Positions 19,401-31,400 of a DNA stretch of 40,112 nucleotides are shown here, in pieces; the first letter of the stretch is position 1, and every line of letters starts with the position of its first letter. Below the pieces are notes generated by a model. The model saw only the letters and a list, made by a program, of their open reading frames with translations. It did not search any database and was not told the origin of the DNA. Location: assembly GCA_000934455.1 (NCBI GenBank), contig KN888470.1, positions 3,335 to 43,446 on the forward strand, given 5' to 3'. The DNA is from Apostichopus parvimensis (Eukaryota; Echinodermata; Holothuroidea; Aspidochirotida; Stichopodidae). A program made the translations under genes and the position numbers.

Positions 19401-22400
19401 CTTTTTCTTTTGGGGAGGTGGGGTTGGGGGGGGAGGAGATGTTGTCTGTGTACTGATTTTGTGAGATTTATTTAATGTGAAATATGGCTGGTAAAGTTTG
19501 CTTCGACCGTGCATAAATGAATTTAAGGTCAACGATATTCGAACTGCCAAGTGTGAAAGATTAGAGGCTGTTCATCATCAATAAGATTGCTTGGCTGTTT
19601 TCCTCAACTTTTTGTCTTTTAGTGATCATGTTGTGTGTGTGTTTTTTTGTTGTTTTTTTTTGGCTAACAGGAGTTCTTTGTTGCACTCAATCTGAACTAA
19701 TGTAGTTAGCAAAGTTACCATCTATAGACTAAATTAGAAAACTGCAACACTCCTCATCTTGCTCCTTAGTTTGTGTGATTGGTTAGTCACATGTGTGTCA
19801 TGTGCTCTCTTCATGCACGGTAATGATGTCACCAATGTTATAACCATTTGTTTGTACCTTAATGTTGTATCAAAGCATCTTCAGGTAGATGCTAAGGTCT
19901 TACAGCCTAACATGGTAAGGTGTACATTACGTTTGCACACAGGTGTGCCCACGATATAGAGACTCAATCAGTCTACGTTCAAATGCGAGTAGACAAATGA
20001 TACCTCGTTTACTCTCATGATGCATCATTAGGGTCTAAATTGGTAATATGTTTGTTTATGTTGTTTACTCAGTCAATGTAGCTATGAACAGATTTATGGG
20101 ATTTTTATGGGTTAAAATTAATATATGTCTATAGTCACTTCATACAATGTCTTTTGCACTGTACTTTAGTCATCATAAAAGTGCAGTAATACAGCCCTCC
20201 TGCATTCCTGAACTAGAAAAGAAAGGGGGGAAAAAAGCAGATCTACTGTAATCAAGTGGCATTTGTTCAATTGTATAATTTGCTTTAAAAATGCTTGAAT
20301 TTTCAATTGTTCAAATCAATCGATTTTTAATCTTCCATTGTTTAGAAGCACCACCGTCTTACCAGAGTCTATTTGGACAGATGCAAGATGCTAAACAGAA
20401 TTCATCGGGGGCATTGGACTTCATTCAGAGACTTATCAAATTGCTTCTCAACACAAGTGAGTGATTAAAACCTGGGTTTTTTGTGATTCAGAAGTAAAAG
20501 AGTACAAAATATTCAATACGCGAAAAGAATGTATCGAATGCGGTTTTTGTTGATTTTGCGATGAATATTGTGTTGTTTGTTCTTCCTCCGATCAAGGCAG
20601 ACCAAACAATCTCGGTAAATTCTGTCCCTCGTGCTAGCGATGATCATGGTGTTTAAAAGCAAGATTTTGAAATATATGTTGGTAATGCAGAGCAAGAACC
20701 GTGTGGTTTCTGAGATGAACCTGACACTTGATGTGATTTGGCCAATTAAGAACACGGAGACCGAACTACTTGTTTACGGGTTGTTCATTCCTACATGTGG
20801 TGGTCTGTTGCACTCTTGCCTATTAGCTGGTGAATTCAAGCGATTGATGCTGTTTAGCGTTTCCAGGTTAATAGATACAGTAGTGAACCATTTATTTCCT
20901 TGTTTCAGGGGTTTGCTTGAATGGACAGGGAATACTCAAGAGTGGTTCAAGGAGCTTTTATTTATAAATCTTTGAAGTTAGGTTAACTTCATGATTGTAA
21001 TGTGTTCTTGAGTGCAGTGAATGATGAATGGATTGATTGATTGATTGTTCTAGATTGATTGATTGATTGATGAATTCTTAAACTTGATCAGTGGGCAGTG
21101 TCCTTACCTCTATGACTGACTATACAGCAAATGCCACCAGATCAATCGTCTAGTTGATTCAAATATATCTTGTCTGGGTGAAAGTTGCTATGTGAGAGGA
21201 TGATTACATTGCAAGCATACTATGTTTTACTCTCACTTGTTGAGATGTTGAGACCATATGTATGGCTTTGGTACAGTCATTTTTGTCCATGGGTGTATGA
21301 CTTGAAACTTTAAATCTGGCTTTAATTTGCATATCTGAGATCTATATCTTTAGTTGGCCAGTGTTTATTCACCATTGTAGAATATATTTGCCGAATTCTC
21401 CCTCCTCTCGAATTGTATTAAGCAAACACTGTTATTGACGATTGTGTTCTTCTCTTAAGTTTACTTTATACCCAAGAGGCAAAATTACGTATTGATGAAA
21501 ACCCGATAAGTTCAGTACCTTGAAGAACATCAGTATTGTCTGGAACATGGGGCTGGGAATAATTTGGAGAAGCAAACCTTCTCGGAAAGTCCTTTTGAAA
21601 GTCCTAGCAGTTTTGTAACATGCTTAAACTATGGGCCATTACTTGATGACCTTTAAGTATCATAGCTTTACTAGAACCACAACTTGCAACCGTCACAATT
21701 TTGCAGACTCAGATGATGCAAAGTATCTCAAAGTTTTAGAAAATTCTTAGAAGGAAATCTGAAAATGACCATGATTTGCTCAGCACAATTTAAATTCCTG
21801 TTACTCCTTGTTGGAAAGGCCAGATTGGTTAATATTAAGATTTTAAACCTGAAAAGAAATTATTCAGAGGAAACAGAAAAAGCTTGAATTGTCATTTAGA
21901 CAACCACGCAGAAAACAGTGTATAGATAAGTGCTTGAAATTTGTGTTCTCAATGGCCACATGTGGCATCCTTGTTTAATAGCCAAATTGTAGACCTTGGT
22001 AACCTCTCAGAATTATTACATCAAAGGAACTTTCAACAACCACAGGCACAAACATGAAGAGTGACAATGTGCAAGTCAAAATCTTTTCAATTCACTGCAG
22101 CGGCTTCAATAACAAGCCAGTTGTGATGTTGGCAATTGAACTGCTATGTAATTTACAGTACATGGTATCCGGCTGATAGATTTGTTCTAATAGTCTCGCT
22201 GTTACATTCTGTCTTGGTGGTACATCACCAATCCAGCCGTTTCGTCTCGGCATCACTGCTGTTTCAGTGCAGGAGTGAGCTCTCACATAAGATAACAAGT
22301 TGTTATATTTCCTCCTTGGTGGGCTAAGTGGTGGATTGATTTTGTCTGCAAGTTAAGCTCAAGTGGACTAACAGGTGCCTTTTAATCAGGACCGGTCGGT

Positions 22401-25400
22401 AGAAGTGAAGATACCTTTAGATTATTACCGTGGATTAGGTTTTGAGCACAGGGCAAAATTATAACGGGAGTCAGATGGTCCGAGACGACCAGATTTCTGT
22501 TCGAACAACCAAGTTCAGCGTTGTAAGCGGTCTGGTGTACAATTGGTTGTTTTGCCTTAAATTCAGATTGCACTGTAGCTAAATACCTCAAGTAGGTCAA
22601 ATCATAAACTGGTATCACCCCCTGTCATTTTCGAGATACTGAAATAGTACTGAAATAAAAAATTAAAAAAATAGCCATAGGCCTACGATCTAACCGAAAT
22701 ACAATTTTACCCTCCTACAGCGTACTACACATTAGCTTTGCTTCGAATTTTTCGTCATTATTTTAGACTAGTATGAATGAATAAAAGAATGGCTTAAAAA
22801 TTTTGCATGGAAGCATGAGCTGTGTAATTGCCTAACTTTCTTATCTCTCATTGACATGTTTGGACAATTCACATCATCTCTGTTACTTCTAAAGTACAAA
22901 TGTATTAGCTTGCTCAGAGTATTTGCTAATCAAATCTGAGCTTCACAATCTTGCTGGTTGGAAATTTGCTAAAAAACAAAAACCACAGCTACAGCTAGTC
23001 TAATGTGGTCTTTTTTTTCAGTACTTTTTAAACCACAAAGGATCATGTTTATAAGTCTTCATCAAACAAGATATATCTATCTACAGCTTTGCTGGTACCT
23101 TACCCATGTTTTCATAATGTGTACACAAAATTATAGATTATATAAAAGCAGTACTATTATTAGACGACATATCATGGATTACTGTAGGTTTTCCCCCGTC
23201 TCACTCCCCCTTGAGAAAACAAAACATGTTACAAAACTACGAATACTCTGTGATAACTAGGTGAACAATTGTTTTTGTTCTTATTTTAAGTTGTTCCTTT
23301 TTGCTCATAGGAACCTCTAAGTTTCAGAATGGCTAAAACTGTCCTTTTTTTTTCTGTACAGTACTGTTATTTATTAAAAAAAACAGTTTTAATATACTGT
23401 ACCACTGTTAATATTGACAACTTTTTTTGGATAATACTGCTAAGCATTTTTTTTTTTATGAATATATTGACATATTTTATGTTTTCATTTGCAGTTGCTG
23501 TCACAATTTTTATGATAATATTGTTGGCTGTTCCCATCACTATGGTTGTAATAGGTAAGTGATAATCATATTTTATGTGTGTGCATGTTTTTTCAGAACT
23601 GCTCGCAGGCCAAATAAAATTTTCTTCACTTCTTCCGTCTTCAACTGAACTATATAAATATTGGTATAAATTTAGCTTCTTGTGTAGTTTTAGGTTTGTA
23701 TCATAGATTTTTGTTATAGTTCCATCGCTATTATAAACAAAGTCATATTATCGGTGACAGGTTTCTGGGAGGGGGATTTGGGGGGGAGGGGATAGGGTCA
23801 GGAAGGGGATGGGATGAGGAGGGGGATAGGGTGAGGAGGGGGACAGGGTGGGGATGGGGAGGAGGGGGTAGGATGGGGAGGAGTGCGATAGGATGAGGAG
23901 GGTAATGGGGAAGAGGGGGATAGAGTGAGGAGGGGAACAGGGTGAGGAGGGGGATACTCATTCAGTGTTTTCAACCTATTTTGAAGCTTGCTTAACAATG
24001 CCCAGCTTAATTTGTGATATTCATAACATGTTAAAAGGGAAGTAATTGACAGCTCTGCCTTGCAAGCACAGTTGTCTTCCTGTTATGTTGCTGCTTTTAA
24101 TTTTGTGGATTGTAAGCGTAAACAGTGGAACAGCTCCTTCCGTTTGATACCTTGAAACAGGAACTCAAAACCGTCAAGGACCAAAGTTTTGTCTGGGAGG
24201 AGAACCACAAAGGCTACCTTATTTTGTCTTATTAAACTTAATACGAGAAATAACAAACGAAATATGATTATGCCACAGATCATATTGTACCTTAGTGCTG
24301 CATGAAGAGAGTTGTAAGTTTCATAAATGCAGACTACTCTGGAGAAAATTGTCAAAGATAAGGAACCGTTATTTAAATGCAGTTTACACTGGTTTTATTT
24401 ATATACTTATTCTTGTAAATTGGGATGGGTGACCATATTCCAGAAGATGCCACATTTTTTTGGAACGTCCCATGAATTCCATATTTTGTGTTCAGCACTG
24501 ATAATGTTTTATTTCTCAATTTGATTGATATAATGTGTACCATGTCCTAAACGGTCTCCGGGGGGGGGGGGGGGGTGACATCTCCCAGAAGCTACTGCCT
24601 TGATAGTTGTATAATTTTCATGTATAATAAGTTTGTAATGAATGCAAAACCATCCTTACATTTGCAGACCATGAAATAAAACTTTTTGGTAAAGTTTAAG
24701 ACACGAACCTGAAATTGGTTGGTTTGCGCATCTCATTGTTTGGGTGGGGGTAAATAATATTAGGTAATGCTTGAAGCTGTTCATGTTTGCACACTTCTTC
24801 ACTTCTCAAATACTGGATGTGAATAAATGGTTGATATCAACTGTTTACATCTCAAATTAGGCAGAACCACACGTGTTTACTTCCTCAACGAAACTGAATC
24901 ATAGCGATGTTCAACCACGTCTGGTCAGAGTATTTATTAACTGCGTGCTATTCCTCACTGAACGACATTGACTCATCCACTTGAGTCTATGGCGATGGTG
25001 TGTTTGTGTGTGTGTTTATGTTATGCTTGGCTTGTAAACAATGTAACTCAAAGAGTATGCAGTGGTTCAACTACATGTTGGTATATTGGATGAGTGAGTA
25101 TAAACATTTATACAGAGGAGTCGTAAAATACGTTAACAGGAAGAATTTATAACATGAAAGGAAAATAAAAGAAAAGTTAAGATGATAGGATATCATATAA
25201 AATACATCTACACATACAAAAGTTAAAACATAAAACGATATTACAAAAAGACTACAACAAGCATTCTGAGTACTCGGATGGAATGTATAAAGCTGCACGG
25301 TATATAAAAGAGTTGTTTTTGTAAACTTGTGTTCTGTATTTTGGCAAGATTTGTGGATTTCTTAGATTTCTGTTTGATTTTTGCAGGAGACTGTTTTGTG

Positions 25401-28400
25401 TGGAGAAAAAAGGGTGGAAGAGAGCTATGAAAAGAGGAGTGATGGGGGTGGGGGGAACAAGGGGAGAAGGAGGGGGGACAGAAGAAAAGTTAGTCATGTC
25501 CTTCCTTGTGATTTTGATAGAATGAGACCTTCATGTTTATGTTTGTTGTTTTCAAAACACATTTCCTCTGATTTTTGGGAGGTTAAGCAATCAATTTATG
25601 CAGTCACATGTTAGGAATATGTCATTTACAGAACACTGATAATTTAATCAGTTTCAAGAGAGCTCTTAGAAATTTGGCATGATACAGCAGTATCATTGGC
25701 ATATTTCGTTACAGAAATGTGTGAGTTTGACCTAATTTCATCAGTATATTTAGGAAATAATATAGCAGATAATGGACCCCCTGAGGCACACCAACCTTTA
25801 TTTCCAATATTTCCGACATTTCCGATAACCCTTTTCCAACTTAACTTGTCTGGACCATCCTTGAAGAAGTGCCAGCCAATCATGAAAGATAAATCGTGAA
25901 AGATCATTCATTAATTAATTTGGCAAAGACAGTATTAAAACGCACATGAAAAGTCAAGAAAAATAACCTTTGTTATATTTGTTTCCTTACAATCTAAATG
26001 AGATATTATATCATGGATTAATAAAAGTACAACATCAATAAAAGATACACCCTTCTTATTGGCAAACGGACACTTGTACCCAAATTGCTCTACATTCTGC
26101 ATAATTAGCCGATTTAGAAGGAGCTTTTGCTTACTACTAAAAGCAATACTTGCTAGATCAATTGGTCGAAAATCATTTACAGTACTTGGATTCTTTGTCT
26201 TCTGGACAGGAGCTGTTAAAGCAGTTTTCCACACACAGGGTAATTCACTCTTTTGAATACCATCTTGAAAGATAGAGGTAAATATTGGAGCTAACTCATG
26301 TGAAAAATATTTGAAAATCCACCAAAGGAATATTATCTGACCCACAAGCTACACCTCATTTTACTTTGCTAAATTGTTTACATACAAGCCTGGCATCAAA
26401 TACAAAAGATTCAGGTAGAATAAACAAATGTCTCTGTCGAATGATGGATTAAAAGGTCCAAGATGGTCATGTAATACCTTCGCAAACTCTGCATCAATAC
26501 TCTTTTAACCATTTTTGTTGGGCCCTCTTTTAGATTGAATAATATTCTAAAAAGCACAAGAATTTCCTTTAATTTTTGCGAAAAATTCACTTCGAATGTC
26601 ATGCACATATTTGTTTATTGTTCTCTGGATCTTATTTCTTAGACTTTCATTTCCGTTCTCAATGGCATTCTGTTTATCATACTCCAGTGTCTTAATCCGA
26701 TTATGTGCAGGTAGTCGCCGCATCATTTCTGTTGGTTCCCGTCGTTTAAATGGTACACATGTGTCGCTTACAAACCGATATATCCTGATATCACACCTGT
26801 GTTACTTTAAATGCTCTCATATAAATTGTGGCAAGGAATCACTAAGCTGACTACTGTAAGTTTAGCAATAAGAAGTTCAACTGTGATTTGTCTGAAGTGC
26901 TTTGACACTGAATGTACAGTAAAGTACATGGCATGTACTGTGCCTTGACCTTCTAAATCGACTTACAGTAGCCAAAATGAAAATATTAAAGTTTATCCAT
27001 TCAAGACGTCCCCGTTCAAACTTCAAAGTGTCAGACGAATGATGTACTTCAACCTTCGAACGGAGGAGAGACAATGGGTTTCCATGTGTTTGCTTTCAAG
27101 TGTATTTGCTTTTAATTGATTTCAAGTACATTTGTTGTGTGGTACTGTAGTTTCCATGGAAAGCTGCACATTATATTAAACAAGAAAAAATTTTGAAATG
27201 GGACATGGTTTGTACAAGTCTAGAAATACAACTGTTTTCATTGGGTTGAAATAATTCCATATTGACTTTCAGGCATATAGATGTACAGTCTCAGACTTAG
27301 AATTTTATAATTGGAACCACAAAATGCCAATGCTGAAAAACTCTACCTGCTAAAATCATGTTCTCACTGTCATTCTCCTGAATTTGCAACACACATAACG
27401 TTAATACTGAGTAGGCTTATTGAAAGCAGCCTGATAAGATAAATTTACTGATAAAATGGAATTTTTTCAACAGGCAAGTGGCACAACCCACGGGCATTTA
27501 TCCAGTAAATGGGCCAAATTTCAAGGCCTGTTATTATTTGTTGATGGTTTGCTTTACCTTTTTGCTAGGGTCTTATCCTTTCATGTTCAAATAGCTCTAT
27601 CCTTCAGTTATTGTTCATCAGCGGATCTCCATATGGTTAGTGTTTAATTGCAGCTGTTTATTATCTGTGATGATCTGATCGCTTGGGTAACATAAATAAA
27701 AGGTTTGAGTAGATTGACAAGTTTAATAGGAAATCATCCTCATTTTTTGAGAAGCCAATTGTTCCCATTGTTCATAGAACACGTGAATCCTAATTAGGAT
27801 TAAATGAGAAGTACAGGTAAACCATGTCATTATCATTGGTAATATATGATGAAATACTATCCCACATAACTACTCCCAAAGCATTCAAATATCAGTCTTC
27901 GGGTGTTTAATTTATATATAAAAATAAAATAAAACTGTTAGCAAACTGCTTATCCACTAGAGAGCCTGTGTAGGAGAATGTGTAAAAGTAAGTTGGCCTG
28001 ACGTTTCGATCCTAGCAGGATCTTCTTCAAAGGCTAAATGACAAGTAACAGTAACAGATAAGTTTTAAACGGAGAGCAAATTTCTTGAAGTTGGGTATGT
28101 AGTTGGGACAGTTGATAATTACTGTAGCGATCACACAGTCATACACAGCGTTGCATTGGATTCCAACTCTCTCGGGCCGTTATCATTAATGATAACAGAG
28201 AATTGCATGCGATGACACCTGTCAATTCTGTAAAAGCTGAATTAATTGAACAGATTTCACTTGTAGACTGTCCTCTCTATCGTGTCAATCAATAGAATAA
28301 TCAGGACTGAGTTATAGCCCAGTTGGCTTTCTGAACCAATGGAGGAGCTTAATTGACTACCTGTATGTCAATCACACTTTAAGCTCTATAGCTTGTTGCA

Positions 28401-31400
28401 TATATTTGATTGATGGCCATGGTTACCTTGTCAGAGGTTTGAATCAAAAGAACACAAAAACAAACAGTACAGTAGGTTGTAATTATTTAGGGACCAAAGT
28501 ATGTACAACTATGGAATCATATAAAATGCTTCTCAAAAATGGATTGAAATAACATCTGGGAGTTAGTGGTTGACTACAATATGGTCAGTTCAGAGTTGGT
28601 AAGAAGGTACAAAAGTTGTACAAGGATCAGAGGTCAAAGATCAATTAAGGTTGTGAGGAGTGAAACTGTTTTTTGTGTAGATATTTCAACTNNNNNNNNN
28701 NNNNNNNNNNNNNNNNNNNNNNNNNNNNNNNNNNNNNNNNNAAGTTTATCCATTCAAGACGTCCCCGTTCAAACTTCAAAGTGTCAGACGAATGATGTAC
28801 TTCAACCTTCGAACGGAGGAGAGACAATGGGTTTCCATGTGTTTGCTTTCAAGTGTATTTGCTTTAAATTGATTTCAAGTACATTTGTTGTGTGGTACTG
28901 TAGTTTCCATGGAAAGCTGCACATTATATTAAACAAGAAAAAATTTTGAAATGGGACATGGTTTGTACAAGTCTAGAAATACAACTGTTTTCATTGGGTT
29001 GAAATAATTCCATATTGACTTTCAGGCATATAGATGTACAGTCTCAGACTTAGAATTTTATAATTGGAACCACAAAATGCCAATGCTGAAAAACTCTACC
29101 TGCTAAAATCATGTTCTCACTGTCATTCTCCTGAATTTGCAACACACATAACGTTAATACTGAGTAGGCTTATTGAAAGCAGCCTGATAAGATAAATTTA
29201 CTGATAAAATGGAATTTTTTCAACAGGCAAGTGGCACAACCCACGGGCATTTATCCAGTAAATGGGCCAAATTTCAAGGCCTGTTATTATTTGTTGATGG
29301 TTTGCTTTACCTTTTTGCTAGGGTCTTATCCTTTCATGTTCAAATAGCTCTATCCTTCAGTTATTGTTCATCAGCGGATCTCCATATGGTTAGTGTTTAA
29401 TTGCAGCTGTTTATTATCTGTGATGATCTGATCGCTTGGGTAACATAAATAAAAGGTTTGAGTAGATTGACAAGTTTAATAGGAAATCATCCTCATTTTT
29501 TGAGAAGCCAATTGTTCCCATTGTTCATAGAACACGTGAATCCTAATTAGGATTAAATGAGAAGTACAGGTAAACCATGTCATTATCATTGGTAATATAT
29601 GATGAAATACTATCCCACATAACTACTCCCAAAGCATTCAAATATCAGTCTTCGGGTGTTTAATTTATATATAAAAATAAAATAAAACTGTTAGCAAACT
29701 GCTTATCCACTAGAGAGCCTGTGTAGGAGAATGTGTAAAAGTAAGTTGGCCTGACGTTTCGATCCTAGCAGGATCTTCTTCAAAGGCTAAATGACAAGTA
29801 ACAGTAACAGATAAGTTTTAAACGGAGAGCAAATTTCTTGAAGTTGGGTATGTAGTTGGGACAGTTGATAATTACTGTAGCGATCACACAGTCATACACA
29901 GCGTTGCATTGGATTCCAACTCTCTCGGGCCGTTATCATTAATGATAACAGAGAATTGCATGCGATGACACCTGTCAATTCTGTAAAAGCTGAATTAATT
30001 GAACAGATTTCACTTGTAGACTGTCCTCTCTATCGTGTCAATCAATAGAATAATCAGGACTGAGTTATAGCCCAGTTGGCTTTCTGAACCAATGGAGGAG
30101 CTTAATTGACTACCTGTATGTCAATCACACTTTAAGCTCTATAGCTTGTTGCATATATTTGATTGATGGCCATGGTTACCTTGTCAGAGGTTTGAATCAA
30201 AAGAACACAAAAACAAACAGTACAGTAGGTTGTAATTATTTAGGGACCAAAGTATGTACAACTATGGAATCATATAAAATGCTTCTCAAAAATGGATTGA
30301 AATAACATCTGGGAGTTAGTGGTTGACTACAATATGGTCAGTTCAGAGTTGGTAAGAAGGTACAAAAGTTGTACAAGGATCAGAGGTCAAAGATCAATTA
30401 AGGTTGTGAGGAGTGAAACTGTTTTTTGTGTAGATATTTCAACTAATGTTGACTACATTCACCAAGGTACAGTGTGAAAAATATATAAAGTTGGGAATAA
30501 GAGGTCAAAGGTCAAATTACTATCTGTAGAAATTAACAATGTACAAAGTTTCTTGTACTTTTTGATTCTTACCAAAAATTGATTTCCAAAAATAAAGATT
30601 GGTCAGATAAGAACATTTTGTTCAGTGAGGAGATGTGCATTAAAGGAAGACAAAAGTGTTGCTGTGACATCCATCCTGGTTTAGTTTACAGGTCCATCCA
30701 TCTGATCAACAGTGAGTATGATGTGTGGTCAGGCTTTATGTGGTGAGGAAGGGGAAAAGCAGGGATGGCTTGATCAACTGGAAGAATGGTAAAACCGACA
30801 CAGTCATTAACAAATTATGTTGATGTTTGATCTGAGCTAGGTGCACGTTTCTAGTCATCTTAAATCTCAATCAACAGTGGAAATGTTTTGTTGAACCGGT
30901 GGTGAACTTATGTGGGGGGAAAAGGAGCAAGCAACCTTGAAGAGGGTTATGGTGGTCTTTCCCCAATCATTTCATTCAAAGGGAACTTTCAATTGGATTT
31001 TGTAGAAGCATTCAGTCATTTTTACGTAAATTGTGAAGGTACTGAGAACCGCCTGTTGTGCATTCCTTGAGGCAATTTAATTTAAATACCATCAGCAACG
31101 TAACAGAAGTTGTAATGTTAGTGAATCTGACCTTAGACGGAGAAAAGAACTACAACAAGGTTTTGATACCAATTCATTTTGATGTGGCTGTTGGTGTGGA
31201 CATTGTGCTGTACATTAAATACATATATACAATACTGTGTATTCCAGGATCACGTCTTCCATTGTTTTGTTCTCTTCGGGTATGCATGTCTTGTGTAACT
31301 GTGTTTAAGTTTGATTCATAACGTGTTACAGAAGTATCCATGGAATAGAGGCTGTCTGTTACATGTGTAAGGGGATGGGGGGGGGGGGTGAGGTGAGTCA

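Larger units (their letters stand above)
26989..28691 (+). repeat. 1703 bp duplicated segment, left copy (abuts gap)
   Basis: Its right end is the last base before the N run. It matches 28742-30444 at a constant offset of 1753. I noticed a single difference (T at 27113, A at 28866) in the parts compared. This is the pattern expected when two contigs with overlapping ends are placed side by side with a gap. Confidence 0.95.

Noticed and set aside
19266..19550. Minus-strand Pro/Gly-rich frame
   Set aside because: It is the shadow of TMEM272-like exon 2 and the following T/G-rich intron sequence.
20631..20975. The longest uninterrupted frame apart from the LINE piece (114 codons, plus strand)
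   Set aside because: Lies inside an intron, has an overlapping open frame on the other strand, no recognised domain and no splice or promoter context.
22092..22618. Several overlapping open frames on both strands
   Set aside because: No recognisable protein features; probably chance frames or an old unidentified repeat.
23743..23998. Minus-strand Pro/Ser-rich open frames
   Set aside because: Translation of a polypurine minisatellite; not genes.
28566..28949. 127-codon frame running across the N gap
   Set aside because: It contains the placeholder N run and joins contig ends artificially.
27456..29400. Identical 63-codon frames at 27456-27647 and 29209-29400
   Set aside because: Identity comes from the assembly duplication, not from a gene pair; no family match.
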